Shown: positions 26,010-35,949, counted from the first letter of the stretch. The stretch: DNA of 64,000 nt from Planococcus circulans (GCF_020023385.1 NZ_JAIQCL010000001.1:811031-875030), one strand, 5' to 3'. Numbers and translations are program-made. The notes: generated by a model not told the origin, from the letters alone.

Positions 26010-26170
26010 CCTCATATTTCCAAGTAATTCATGTAAGAGTACATAAACTTCATGTAGAGAAGCTAGAAGATAAGATAGGATGCTTACTTTCTATAGTAGA
26101 AACTTGAAATGGTGAGATAGAGACGCCGACTTTTGCTATAGAGCCCAAAACCCTCATATAGCCACGCCAC
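26010..26170 (+). repeat. A21 element, right arm only
   Basis: Cores ATGTAAG, ATGTAGA, AGATAGG, TAGTAGA, AGATAGA, CTATAGA and TATAGCC start at 26031, 26052, 26073, 26094, 26115, 26136 and 26157: seven cores with no deviation from 21 bp. There is no central hairpin and no left arm. Confidence 0.9.
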
Positions 26171-26179
26171 TAGCTACTA

Positions 26180-27110
26180 CTCCAAGCGAAGGCGCGCGCA
26201 CCACCACTGCCGAGCGATTCCAGAACCACACACTCCCGTCCCGCCCCACATACAACACAAGTGTGCTCCGTATCCCCCAACACCCACGCGGTAGGTGCGC
26301 CACCGGAGTGGACGGAGCGATAAGACTGGCAAGCGAAGCGCGGCCCGGCTTATCGTGGGAGTCCTCTCCAGAGCACCAGAGCGACCTGTAAAAACCAATA
26401 AAATCTACTACGTCACTACTCTCAAGCGACCGAAGCGACTTTTAGAACCCTACTAAAGCTGGCCTTGACCGAGCGAAAGCGCGCGCACCACCACTGCCGA
26501 GCGATTCCAGAACCACACACTCCCTTCCCGCCCCACATACAAAACAAGTTTGCTCCGTATCCCCCAACACCCAAGCGGTAGGTGCGCCACCGGAGTGGAC
26601 GGAGCGATAAGACTGGCAAGCGACGCGCGGCCCGGCTTATCGTGGGAGTCCTCTCCAGAGCACCAGAGCGACCTGTAAAAACCAATAAAATCTACTACGT
26701 CACTACTCTCTAGCGACCGAAGCGACTTTTAGAACCCTACTAAAGCTGGCCGTGACCGAGCGAAAGCGCGCGCCCCACCACTGCCGAGCGATTCCAGAAC
26801 CACACACTCCCTTCCCTCCCCACACACAAAATAAGTTTGCTCAGTATCCCCCAACACCCAGCTGAGGCGCGTCCAAGGAGTGGGTGGAGCAATAAGACGG
26901 GCAGCGCACTCCAGCTGCCTGGCTTATTGTGGGAACCCACTCCAAAGCGTCCGAAGCGACTTATAGAATTCTACTAAAGATATTCCCCCAACACCCAAGC
27001 GGCAGGTGCGCCACCGGAGTGGACGGAGCGATAAGACTGGCAAGCGAAGCGTGGCCCGGCTTATCGTGGGAGTCTTCTCCAGAGCACCAGAGCGATTTAT
27101 AGAACCGACT
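26180..27110 (+). repeat. Tandem N/H repeat block (about 288-bp units)
   Basis: Hairpins at 26305-26369, 26592-26656, 26877-26943 and 27016-27080. The first two N/H units are near-identical with a 288-bp period; the third N module begins 287 bp later. Two hairpin types alternate: GCGATAAG/CTTATCGT with GGCAAGCG inner arm, and GCAATAAG/CTTATTGT with GGCAGC inner arm. Confidence 0.9.
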
Positions 27111-27125
27111 AAATCACCACTACAC

Positions 27126-27167
27126 AAAAAAAGCAGCCAAACCCAATTACTTGAGTTTGGCTGCTTC
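27126..27167 (-). terminator. Terminator of the ExeM-like nuclease gene
   Basis: AGCAGCCAAAC and GTTTGGCTGCT pair perfectly with a T run on the minus strand. Confidence 0.9.
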
Positions 27168-27175
27168 TGTAGAGA

Positions 27176-30100
27176 TTATTTTTTCTTCGCTTGGCCTTTA
27201 TTCGTCACGACCGTGTAGTTCCCCAGTTCGTTGATGCTGAGGGTGAATACATTGTCGCCGAGTTGGCCCTGGATGATTTTCCATTTGCCTTTGGCGTCTT
27301 CACGCGCACCGAACTGGACTTTGATGTCGTTCGTTGTATCGAATGCCAGTGTGACCGGTGAGGTGAAGTTCAATGGCAGCTCGTTGCCCGCTGCGTCAGT
27401 CAGGGTCAGGTCGATTTGATCGGTCAAGGTTGGGCGTTTGTCGACTTCTGGTGCGTCGTCAACTGCCACTTCCAACACAAATCCTTCGCCTGCCGCTGCT
27501 GCAAGTTGCTGAAGGTTTTCGGCTGATAGCGTCAAGTCCGCTGTCGGCATATCGATCAGCAGGTCTTTTCCGCTTTCCAGCAATTCAGCTACCGTGCCTT
27601 CTGAGAACGTGATGGCAAGTTCACCGTTTTCATCTGGTTCGCCGGCTGTGATGACTGCCTGGTCTCCGGATAAATCAGGATCTGCCTGTTGCTCACCTGG
27701 TACTGGTGCTGCTTCTTCTTCAAATGCAATCTGTGCCAGCAATGGATCGTGATCCGATGCGCGGCCGTGCTCTTCCATGAACATGGCGTTGATGTGGACC
27801 ATGTCCAATTCAGTGCGGTCTGCCAAATTATTGGTGACCAATAGGTGATCCAGGACCTGTGAGTTGCCCTGGTAGTAATAAGAGAATCGATCTTCAAGCG
27901 GCACATCTTCGACTTTATTCGTCAGAATATCGCCTTTCAATGCGTCCATTGCCGGTGTGAACTCAAAATCGTTCATATCGCCTGCAACGATGACGTTCAA
28001 GTCCGGATCTTGTTCCAGACCTTCCTGGATAAAGCCGTTGATGGCTGCTGCGAGTTCGATGCGCTCTTCTACAGAGCCAAGGAATGGCGGCTGGTTCTGG
28101 CCGAATAACGGCTGGTCTCCGCCTTTTGAGTTCAGATGGGCGCCGATGACCACGACTTGCTCACCTTGGAATTCGAATTGTGCAGCGATCGGTTTGCGTG
28201 TATTCGGCATCGGGATCGGCTGGACGCGTCCAGGGTTCAAGGCAAGTTCGCCGTCCACCCATGAGTTGTCTTCCGTTGCCGTGCCTTTTGTTCCTTCAGA
28301 AAGTGTAACGCGTTCAGGATTGTACAGGTAGCCGACGCGGATATTCCCGCCTGGCTGTCCGCCGTCCTGGTTGTATTCAGGTGCGATGTCTGTCCAGGCA
28401 TAGGTCGGGCCGCCTGCTGTTTCGATATCATTGATCAAACGTTCGTAACTTGCCGTTGCGTCGCTGTTGTTTGATGCGATCGGGCCGTCACTGTCCTGTA
28501 CTTCCACCATGACGATGACGTCCGGTGAGTTCAGGTCATTCACGAACGACTCTGCGATGCGCTGTGCTTTTGCATCAGATGTGTGGCTTGGATCTGCAGA
28601 GAAGTTCTCTACATTATAAGCCGCTACGGTCAGTTCGTCTTCTTTGTTTTCAATCCACGTTTCTTCCGGAGTGGTGCCGCCATCCACGATTGCTGGAAGC
28701 TCGCTTTCCTCCGTCCAGATCTGGTAGTTGCCGAAGCCGTAGCCCAGAACGCCAACTGGATTTTCTGCAAATGTGTCGCCTGCTTTGGCAACGATGTTTT
28801 CACCTGTGGTAACGGTGATGCGTTCAGGGTTGTAATCGTCTTCCGCAAGCAAGATCCCGCCTTGTTTGTGGAACTCGTTGTTGGTGGCCTTTTTCGATAC
28901 GACAAACACTTCGCCGTAATCCTGCGGACCGACGATTTGTGCGTCAGCTACCTCAACACGCATAAGTTCAAGCGATTCCCAGAAGTCAATGCCATCTTCT
29001 TCTGGATTGAATTGAGTCAATCCATCATCGTCGATGTTCTGGGTCGGTGGGTAGACATCTTCACCGATAATCAAAGCTTCAGGAAGTTCAGCTGTTCCGT
29101 CCTTTACCACGTCCGTTGAGCGGATGCGTGTCACCGGAAGGTCGTTATCTCTCATGTCGGAATAGCCTTTATAGAAATGTTCTTCAACCGTTCCGGCTAC
29201 TGTGACGACATCGCCAACTTGGAAAGAACTGCTGGCGCTTGCTCTATTGACCATAATTGCTTCTGAAGTCGTCCAGTCATCGTCTCCGTTCGGATCTTGG
29301 ATGACAAAGTTCGCTCCATTGTAGAAATGTGTGATGACGCCTGTGATTTCATTCACCACTGCGCCGTCATACTCGGAGTAATGGTTTCCGCTTTGGATGT
29401 CGCGGATTTTCAGGTCTGTGGTTTTCAGGACCGTGTAGTCGAATGTAAATACCTCAGACGTTTCGTCAGCAATCGCAATGGCCTTGATCGCTGTGTCTTT
29501 TGTCAAAACGATGGGTGCTGTGTATTCGGTGCTGTCGGCAGTTGGAGCTGAGCCGTCAAGCGTATAATAAATAGTTGCATTTTCCCAGCCCGAAGCCAAT
29601 GTGATTTCAGTGCCTTCAGAAACGACACCTGGGAAAACATCAGCGTATACTGCCGGTTTGTTGACTAGGTCAAAGCTTTCAAAACCAAGCGTCTTCACCT
29701 GGTAGGTATCATTGTATTTCGAAGCGATTCCAGTGACGTGGATCAAATCGCCTTCTTTATATTGTTGCGTAAATTGTTCAAAAGCCAGTCCGTTGCGGTT
29801 ATCGTTGCGGATGGTCACCGCTTCGCCGTTTTCAGCAACTGCTGAAAACTCGAACGTACCGTACTCGTTTACGGATTTTAATCCTGTGATGGTAACGTTC
29901 TGCAGTTCGATGCGTTCGCTTTGCGTGTCTTCAGCGACACCGGCTGGCGTAACGGTCTGCACTGCCGGCAACTCATTGCCGGAAGAAAGAATTTCTATGG
30001 TAGTGGGCTGCAGCTGCAGTTCGCCGCTGTATTCGGAAACGGTTCCCGTCAAACGGACCGCATCGCCCGGCGCCACAGTTGCGCTCGATGTGTAGACGTA

Positions 30101-30679
30101 GATTCCGGCTGTCTCATCCTGGACGTAGAATGCATTGCCGCCCCAGAAGCCTGTTTCGGTTGTCACGATTGCGTCAACCTGAATCAGTTCACCTGGCATT
30201 GTGCGTGCTTCTGCCAATGTATCGACAGCAGTCGGCTCAGGTGGTGCTTCGCCTTCAGAAATGATGGTGTAAGCAGACGCTGAGCGTAGGCCAGGCACTG
30301 AGAAATAAGCGCCTAAAGTTCCCGTAATGGTAACTTCCGCTTTAAAATTGGCCGGGTTGTCGACCAAGTTCAAGCCTGCGCGAATCGATCCTGTCGGCAA
30401 TTGCACCGGAAGGATTTTCGCCGGATCGGTTTCATCCGGAGAATCGGCAAGACCCAAATTTGTTGCCGATGTAAATGGCGCTTCCTGGTCGTAGTTGGTA
30501 CCACTTATGGCAGTTCCCACCACAAAGCCTTTCACAGTGGCAGTACCTGTGTTGTTCGCGATCGCATCAGCAACCGTAATCGGTTCTGCGGCGTTTGCCG
30601 GAGTTGCCAAATATGGCAGCATCGCGGATAAGGCCAGTACTAAGCTCAATAAGATCTTCATGAACGTGTTTCTCGTCAA
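27176..30679 (-). CDS. Large secreted endonuclease/exonuclease/phosphatase protein (ExeM/YhcR-like)
   Basis: 1167 residues from a TTG at 30679, preferred because GGGGAG lies 8 bp upstream; a GTG at 30688 overlaps that site. Signal peptide, then DUF6359-like and OB-fold nucleic-acid-binding segments (about 32-345), a chitobiase C-terminal-like beta domain (about 347-420), a further OB-like domain (about 425-660) and the EEP nuclease domain (about 680-985). The EEP domain shows YNVENF, EVQD (E about 729), H851 in GAHLNSKGG, GDMNDF (D904/N906) and SDHDP near 979. The last 170 residues form a beta-rich domain with no wall-anchor motif I recognise. It should degrade extracellular nucleic acid and would feed the surface 5'-nucleotidases encoded in this window. 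Confidence 0.9.
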   Translation of the reverse strand: MTRNTFMKILLSLVLALSAMLPYLATPANAAEPITVADAIANNTGTATVKGFVVGTAISGTNYDQEAPFTSATNLGLADSPDETDPAKILPVQLPTGSIRAGLNLVDNPANFKAEVTITGTLGAYFSVPGLRSASAYTIISEGEAPPEPTAVDTLAEARTMPGELIQVDAIVTTETGFWGGNAFYVQDETAGIYVYTSSATVAPGDAVRLTGTVSEYSGELQLQPTTIEILSSGNELPAVQTVTPAGVAEDTQSERIELQNVTITGLKSVNEYGTFEFSAVAENGEAVTIRNDNRNGLAFEQFTQQYKEGDLIHVTGIASKYNDTYQVKTLGFESFDLVNKPAVYADVFPGVVSEGTEITLASGWENATIYYTLDGSAPTADSTEYTAPIVLTKDTAIKAIAIADETSEVFTFDYTVLKTTDLKIRDIQSGNHYSEYDGAVVNEITGVITHFYNGANFVIQDPNGDDDWTTSEAIMVNRASASSSFQVGDVVTVAGTVEEHFYKGYSDMRDNDLPVTRIRSTDVVKDGTAELPEALIIGEDVYPPTQNIDDDGLTQFNPEEDGIDFWESLELMRVEVADAQIVGPQDYGEVFVVSKKATNNEFHKQGGILLAEDDYNPERITVTTGENIVAKAGDTFAENPVGVLGYGFGNYQIWTEESELPAIVDGGTTPEETWIENKEDELTVAAYNVENFSADPSHTSDAKAQRIAESFVNDLNSPDVIVMVEVQDSDGPIASNNSDATASYERLINDIETAGGPTYAWTDIAPEYNQDGGQPGGNIRVGYLYNPERVTLSEGTKGTATEDNSWVDGELALNPGRVQPIPMPNTRKPIAAQFEFQGEQVVVIGAHLNSKGGDQPLFGQNQPPFLGSVEERIELAAAINGFIQEGLEQDPDLNVIVAGDMNDFEFTPAMDALKGDILTNKVEDVPLEDRFSYYYQGNSQVLDHLLVTNNLADRTELDMVHINAMFMEEHGRASDHDPLLAQIAFEEEAAPVPGEQQADPDLSGDQAVITAGEPDENGELAITFSEGTVAELLESGKDLLIDMPTADLTLSAENLQQLAAAAGEGFVLEVAVDDAPEVDKRPTLTDQIDLTLTDAAGNELPLNFTSPVTLAFDTTNDIKVQFGAREDAKGKWKIIQGQLGDNVFTLSINELGNYTVVTNKGQAKKK

Positions 30680-30782
30680 AAGCTCCACTCCCCTAAAATA
30701 TTATGAGTTACGAAATAAGTATACAAGAAAATTGTAAGCGTTTTATTAAAATTTCGTAAATAATGCAAATTTTTTCTTGTTT

Positions 30783-30815
30783 CGTGCCTGGCACCCGCAC
30801 AATTCTCGCTCAATT
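30783..30815. repeat. P palindrome overlapping the RAYT 3' end
   Basis: On the minus strand it reads AATTGAGCGAG, AATTGTGCGGGTGCC, then GGCAC. The TGA stop of the transposase gene lies inside its outer arm. The right arm is incomplete. Confidence 0.8.
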
Positions 30816-31397
30816 CACTCCGAGGGACTCGATTTCTGGATGATCCGGCTCTTCGCAGTACATCAGATACCCCGCTACACACTTGGAATAGGGTCTTGGC
30901 AAGATTGTTGGCATATAACCCAAGTCGAGAAATTCATAAGGCGAACAGGAAGCATTTGCATAGAAATGGTAAGAGCTGTGCGGATACTCTTTCATTTCCG
31001 CCACCATCGGATTCAGGGTGTTGATCGGGTTTCGGTGGATATAGCGGCTGACTGCGAGGATGCTTTTGTGGGTAATCGCTTTGCCGGCATAATACCGGCT
31101 TTCGTAGAAATAACCACTGTAGTGGTATTTCTTTTTAGCGTAATCACTATAGCGCTTGTTGATGAGGGCCATCAATTTCCCTAATGGCACTTCAGGGGAC
31201 CGGATCAATAAATGATAATGATTGGTCATCAAGCAATAAGCCAGAATCGTGAATGGATATTTTTCATGGGCATACGCCAACACCCTCATAAAAGCATCCA
31301 TATCCGATTCCTCCTGAAAAATCGGCTGCCGGTTATTTCCCCTCATCACCACATGTTCATAGGCATCCGGATTCCAGATGCGTCGGCTTCTCCCCAT
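30810..31397 (-). CDS. REP-associated tyrosine transposase (RAYT, IS200/Y1-like)
   Basis: 195 residues from the ATG at 31397 (an in-frame GTG lies 9 bp upstream). It has the RAYT/Y1 hallmarks: HVVMRGNNRQ near the N-terminus, the HUH motif NHYHLLI near residue 63, and the helix with the candidate nucleophile Tyr around KRYSDYAKKKYHYSGYFYESRYY. The reading frame is intact. RAYTs are domesticated single-strand transposases that act on palindromic REP sequences and do not move as normal insertion sequences. A P palindrome overlaps its stop codon and another lies about 180 bp upstream of its start. This is the only transposase in the window and the obvious candidate for spreading the P family, though activity cannot be seen from sequence. 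Confidence 0.9.
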   Translation of the reverse strand: MGRSRRIWNPDAYEHVVMRGNNRQPIFQEESDMDAFMRVLAYAHEKYPFTILAYCLMTNHYHLLIRSPEVPLGKLMALINKRYSDYAKKKYHYSGYFYESRYYAGKAITHKSILAVSRYIHRNPINTLNPMVAEMKEYPHSSYHFYANASCSPYEFLDLGYMPTILPRPYSKCVAGYLMYCEEPDHPEIESLGVN

Positions 31398-31574
31398 CCT
31401 GCTCACTCTCTTCTTCTAAGAACTTTCTTTCTATCGTAGAAAGAAGGTGGAGTTCCGTCAATTGTCTCAAAAAGTGAATAACTTACATTTGCCGGCGCGC
31501 AGAAGCTCAAAAATGGTTTTTCATCTTGAAAGTCATTGAACAGTTTGACTATTCAGCTCCAAAATATTTTTTTG

Positions 31575-31626
31575 AATTGTTTGGGTGCCAGGCACGCAAA
31601 CAATTCTCACACAATTCCCACACAAC
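31575..31626. repeat. P palindrome upstream of the RAYT
   Basis: AATTGTTTGGGTGCC and GGCACGCAAACAATT, followed by two extra right arms (CTCACACAATT and CCCACACAA). It combines TTGTTTGGG-class and TTGTGTGGG-class arms in one copy. Confidence 0.85.
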
Positions 31627-31660
31627 AAAAAAAGCCGGGAGCGCCCGCTCCCGGCTTTTC
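31627..31660 (-). terminator. Terminator of the second Vpr-like gene
   Basis: AAGCCGGGAGCG and CGCTCCCGGCTT pair perfectly; on the minus strand T7 follows. Confidence 0.92.
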
Positions 31661-31668
31661 ACCATGCT

Positions 31669-34600
31669 TTACTGTTCTTTTGTGATGACAAAGCTTTCTT
31701 CTGTAATATGTCCGGCAGCGTCAACGACTTTCAAGGTGAATTCGTTTTCGCCTGGATTGCCGACAGGGACTGTGATGGTGATGTCTTCGTTGAAGTTACC
31801 TTCCCCGTATGGCTCACTCATGTCGTTGCTGTAGACTTCACTGTCGGTCAGGTAGACTTTGATGGCGTCCATATTGTCTGTGACATTGAACGTCACTTCG
31901 GCGCTATCCTGGCCGGCTTCCACCGTCTCCGGCACATTCAGCAGTTCAAGGACAGCCGGTTGGGTGTCGATCAGCACTTGGCTGCGCACTTCGAGTTCAT
32001 TGCCGGCTTCGTCAATGGCTTTGGCGAAAATGTCGTTACGCCCGTCTTCCAATGTCAGCCTATGCTGGAAGAAGACGCCGTCAAAGCGATCCGCTTTTTC
32101 GCCATTGACCGTTACAGAGACGATGCGTGATTTGTCTTCTACCGTACCGAATACATCCACCCGCTTCGTGCTCAATACTTCAAAAAGCCCGGGTGCGATG
32201 ATGGAAACAGCTGGTTTTTCCGTGTCTTCTACTGCACCGGTCAACGGAACTTCGGTTTTATTGCCGGCCGTATCGTGGAATACCGCTTTCAGCACGTCGC
32301 CGTCTTTAATGTCGACAGGCACGACATAGCTGGTGGTGCTCGGCGCCAGCGACTCGTCTTCAAAAGTCTCCTGATTCTCGGTCAGCTCCACATTGTTGAG
32401 GAATACTTCCCAGCGGTCTGCACCGCCGCCTCCTGTGTTATCTTCGAAATTCGTCACCGTTACGGTCTGGGTTTCCGCATTTAAGGCAGCGTTTGCCGTC
32501 GGTGATACCGTATCGACTAGAATCGGCATAGTCAGTGACTGCCACTCAGCATCGGGATAATCAATGACCGCGCGCATCTGAATCTGGTACTGGCCGTCTT
32601 CGACCATTTTGCCGAGCACTTCCCCGTTCCACTCATTCAGCGGATTGTAATAATAGGAGAACTGGGTAGAGAAATTCTTCACCAGATTTTCTGCGGTCTG
32701 TAAGGTCCGCAATTTTTTGCCCGCTGCATCCAGCACGTTCACTTCCAGCTGCTTGGCGTTCCGCAGCAGCGAAAACACTGGAATAATCGATTCCCGTGCA
32801 CCATCGCCATTCGGTGAAAAGGCAAAGCGCTCCGGAACAAAGCCTTGCTGGTGGCTGCCGCCGTTGATGATCATTCCGAAATCATCGGTCAGGAATGTCG
32901 AAGCGAAAACCGTGCCGGGATCCCATGCCACATCATCAAAAATCGGTGCATCGTCCCATTCGCCGTTAAAGCCGAAATACGGCACGGCAAGCGGCGTGTT
33001 GCCAGTCACTTCTTCATTGCTGTCGGTCAAGGTAATAAACCCGTCAATGAAATAGCCGTTGGTGAATGCCGCAAATTCCGGACGTCCCTGCAAAGTGGAA
33101 GCATCAATCGTCACTTGGATATCCGCCGTCCCATTCGCCGGCACTGTCACTGTGTCGGGTGCGGTGATGTTGACGAGATCCGTCACGACATTGGATCCGG
33201 CGCGATTCGGATCAGTGATGTCGATCTTCCGGTTCGGATCCTTGGTGATGTAGTCGGTTTGGACGTTGACGCCCACCGCGTAGGTCGCGGCCGCATCTGA
33301 GAAGTTCTCAGCCGTCAGCGTCATGGTCATCTGGTAATTGTCGATTTCCTTCAAGGTTACTTTGGCATCGCCGCTGTTCTGATCCGTCAGCATAACATCT
33401 GTCGACAGCGCGTCATGCAATTGCATCAGGCCTGCCCCTTGTCGACGCGGCGAAACATATTGGCCCGCCACCAATTCAACCGGGTTGGCCGTGTTCATCA
33501 TCAGGTTTTTCGCAAATTCCACGCGATCCCGGCCCTCTAGGCCAAGTTCTTCGATCCGCTGGAACACCAAAGCCGTACCGCCTGCCACATGCGGTGCCGC
33601 CATCGACGTTCCGCTCATCAACCCATAGTCATTGCCGTTTAATGTCGAGAAGATATTGCCGCCCGGTGCCGTGATTTCCGGCTTGAAGTCCAGGTTCGGC
33701 GTCGGTCCCCAAGAGGTGAAGTCGCTCATCTTGCCGGCATTCGGATTCGGCGTCTCCAGCTTCTCTCCGTCAAAGACGACCGTCACCTGGCTTCCTGCAT
33801 CGAGTGCCGCTTTCATCGCCAGTCCGTCCGCCTGAAGCGTCGACAGGAACGGAATGGTGATGAACGGATCGGATTCCATATTGATCGGTCCGGTGGTGTT
33901 GTTGTAGATGATCACACCCGCCGCTCCCGCCGCTTCTGCCGCAAAGGCTTTTTCAGTGAATGGAATCTCACCGCGTGCAATCAAAGCGAATTTGCCGTTG
34001 ACATCTTTTCCTTCAAAATCCGCCGGCAGTCCGAGTCCGACTTCCACCACTTCATAAGAATCGGCAGGCAGACTTTCCGGCTCCACATCATTCGCCAACA
34101 GGTAAAGTGCGCGTCCTGCCTGGGCGCCGTTTACCTGATAGACGAAACTGTCCGTGGTGATCATGCTGTTTTCAAACGAGGCCACACCGAGTGAATCAAT
34201 TGCCAGTCCAGGCGAACCGATCAGACCGTAATCCTGGTTTTCCGCAAACGGTGCCAGGAAACCGGAACCACGCAAGTCTGAATTCCCCGCTGAAATGGCG
34301 ACTAAAATACCGTTATTCGTTGCACGTTCTACGGCTTGCTGTTCAGGACTTGACGTATCCACAAACCCGGCTGTTGCGCCGAGCGACATATTGATGACGT
34401 CCGCCCCCAGTTTAATGGAGTCGTCGATCGCCTTGATGTAGATATCCCCGAAAGTCGACGCATAATAAGCATCGTTGCCGAATACTTTCAGTGCCAGCAA
34501 CTGCGTTTCGGGGGCAACACCTTTGATGCCGCCATTTTCTTCATTGCCATTGGCGCCGACGGTTCCTGCGACGTGCATGCCGTGCATCGACGCGCCTGGG

Positions 34601-35331
34601 GCGATGTCCCGGATTTCCGTATTGGCATCCATGTAGTTATAGCCGAATGGCACTTTCGGCGTAAAATACTCGCCTTTTTCGATCGAGCTGTCGGCGACGA
34701 ACGCTTCGACTTCTGCCTGCGTCAGCGCAGCTGTTGTGTTATTCGTCAGCACCATGTCCTGGTGGCCCGGGTCGATGCCCGTATCGATGACGCCGACAAT
34801 CATGCCTTCCCCTTTAAAGCCGTAGTCACTCCAAGCCTGCTGCGCCTGGACCAGCTCTTTGGAATATTTCATCGTCGGTTCCACTTCGGGACGTTTGTAT
34901 TCCGTCGCTTCATAGACTGCCTTGACGTTCGGCAACTCAGCGATTTTCGCTACCTGTCCTGCCTCGACTTCCGCTGAGAAGCCATTAAAGACGGCTGTAA
35001 AGGTTTGCAGGTAATCGATATTCGGCGCGATATCGGCAATCGCCGTCTGAGCGGTTTCCTGCTTGGCTATCGCTGCCTTTTCGATGCGTTCTTTCTGGCT
35101 ATCGGGCAATTCTTTATAGAGAACGCCTTGTTTGCTCGCCGTTTCAATCGTCGGCTCTTCCAACAGCTCGATGATGACACGGACTTTCTCTTTCGGCGAT
35201 TCCGGCTTCAACAGGGTTTTCGCCAATTTCACTTCTGGATCAGGCGCGGCCTGTACCTCTGGGCTGTTGAAACCACCCAGACTGCTGATGGTTAATAGTA
35301 AAATTGCGAGTATTGCTAATACTTTCTTCAT
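31669..35331 (-). CDS. Vpr-like secreted subtilisin (S8), second paralogue
   Basis: 1220 residues. Signal peptide (about 1-29), I9-type propeptide (about 45-150), S8 catalytic domain with D183 (VIDTG), H253 (HGMHVAGT) and S576 (GTSMAAPH), a PA insert (about 405-530), and a long C-terminal set of Fn3/Ig-like domains (about 640-1220). The sequence follows the protease at 10600-14406 almost throughout (shared blocks such as YFTPKVPFGYNYMD and TAPGGNIFSTLN) but ends without the Lys/Pro tail. The two genes are 17 kb apart in the same orientation, so this is an old dispersed duplication. It is monocistronic with its own terminator. It should be secreted without covalent or SLH anchoring. Confidence 0.93.
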   Translation of the reverse strand: MKKVLAILAILLLTISSLGGFNSPEVQAAPDPEVKLAKTLLKPESPKEKVRVIIELLEEPTIETASKQGVLYKELPDSQKERIEKAAIAKQETAQTAIADIAPNIDYLQTFTAVFNGFSAEVEAGQVAKIAELPNVKAVYEATEYKRPEVEPTMKYSKELVQAQQAWSDYGFKGEGMIVGVIDTGIDPGHQDMVLTNNTTAALTQAEVEAFVADSSIEKGEYFTPKVPFGYNYMDANTEIRDIAPGASMHGMHVAGTVGANGNEENGGIKGVAPETQLLALKVFGNDAYYASTFGDIYIKAIDDSIKLGADVINMSLGATAGFVDTSSPEQQAVERATNNGILVAISAGNSDLRGSGFLAPFAENQDYGLIGSPGLAIDSLGVASFENSMITTDSFVYQVNGAQAGRALYLLANDVEPESLPADSYEVVEVGLGLPADFEGKDVNGKFALIARGEIPFTEKAFAAEAAGAAGVIIYNNTTGPINMESDPFITIPFLSTLQADGLAMKAALDAGSQVTVVFDGEKLETPNPNAGKMSDFTSWGPTPNLDFKPEITAPGGNIFSTLNGNDYGLMSGTSMAAPHVAGGTALVFQRIEELGLEGRDRVEFAKNLMMNTANPVELVAGQYVSPRRQGAGLMQLHDALSTDVMLTDQNSGDAKVTLKEIDNYQMTMTLTAENFSDAAATYAVGVNVQTDYITKDPNRKIDITDPNRAGSNVVTDLVNITAPDTVTVPANGTADIQVTIDASTLQGRPEFAAFTNGYFIDGFITLTDSNEEVTGNTPLAVPYFGFNGEWDDAPIFDDVAWDPGTVFASTFLTDDFGMIINGGSHQQGFVPERFAFSPNGDGARESIIPVFSLLRNAKQLEVNVLDAAGKKLRTLQTAENLVKNFSTQFSYYYNPLNEWNGEVLGKMVEDGQYQIQMRAVIDYPDAEWQSLTMPILVDTVSPTANAALNAETQTVTVTNFEDNTGGGGADRWEVFLNNVELTENQETFEDESLAPSTTSYVVPVDIKDGDVLKAVFHDTAGNKTEVPLTGAVEDTEKPAVSIIAPGLFEVLSTKRVDVFGTVEDKSRIVSVTVNGEKADRFDGVFFQHRLTLEDGRNDIFAKAIDEAGNELEVRSQVLIDTQPAVLELLNVPETVEAGQDSAEVTFNVTDNMDAIKVYLTDSEVYSNDMSEPYGEGNFNEDITITVPVGNPGENEFTLKVVDAAGHITEESFVITKEQ

Positions 35332-35559
35332 GTATTTTCCTCCTCTTTCTGAAATCCTTGTCTAAATAATCAAATAATTGAGTCAACTTCATTTTTCCAG
35401 TTCAGCTATCAAAAGTCTATGGTTCCAAAGCTATCTTATTTGTTAGTTTTCTTCGAATTATTTAGGTATTTCGGGTTTTGGTGGGCTCTTCTTTTTTCCT
35501 TTTTTTAGGTTTTAGTTGGATGAGTTTTCGCTGAGTGTGAGATTACGGGAATAGTTTTT
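35332..35559. other. AT-rich upstream region of the Vpr-like gene
   Basis: Leader and promoter region with several T tracts. No promoter could be placed with confidence and no gene is seen. Repeats begin at about 35560. Confidence 0.4.
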
Positions 35560-35790
35560 AAATGGTTCTATCAGTCGCTTCGGACGCTTTGGAGTGGGTT
35601 CCCACAATAAGCCAGGCAGCTGGAGTACGCTGCCCGTCTTATTGCTCCACCCACTCCGGGGACGCGCCGGCGCTTGGGTGTTGGGGGGATATGCAACGAA
35701 CTTGTTGGATGTGATAGGAAGTTAGCGTGTAGTTCTGGAATCACTCGGCAGCGATGGTGCATGTGCCTTCGCTGAGAGAGAAGAAAATAA
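35560..35790 (-). repeat. N/H repeat, reverse orientation
   Basis: Hairpin 35591-35657 (ACAATAAG against CTTATTGC) followed by the linker and an N module ending GTGCCTTCGCTGAG near 35775. Confidence 0.85.
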
Positions 35791-35803
35791 TCCGGGTTAC
35801 TGG

Positions 35804-35897
35804 GGTGAGACACAAATGTTTTTCAATTTGCGGCTCACTCGTTTCCCGTCCCTGTGTCGGACTCAAATGTCCTCCAATTTGTGGGCGACGCAGGGAC
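35804..35897. repeat. Paired hairpin element of a separate type
   Basis: Hairpin 1 (35805-35839) pairs GTGAG.C.CAAAT with ATTTG.G.CTCAC. Hairpin 2 (35848-35897) pairs GTCCCTG.GTCG with CGAC.CAGGGAC, one G-T pair included. Both loops carry CAAATG and AATTTG. It is not similar to P, H, A21 or E. Confidence 0.65.
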
Positions 35898-35949
35898 GTG
35901 TTCCCTAGCTGGGATCCTTCAAGTCGCTAAGAATAAAGAGTTAAAGCAG

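Noticed and set aside
26031..26163. A21 arms as a CRISPR array
   Set aside because: The repeated core is only 7 bp and the 14-bp intervals align in order between copies at different loci, so they are homologous sequence and not acquired spacers. No cas gene is present.
30810..31397. The RAYT gene as part of a normal IS200/IS605 element
   Set aside because: The flanking sequences are P palindromes that occur many times without the gene; no tnpB and no defined element ends are seen.
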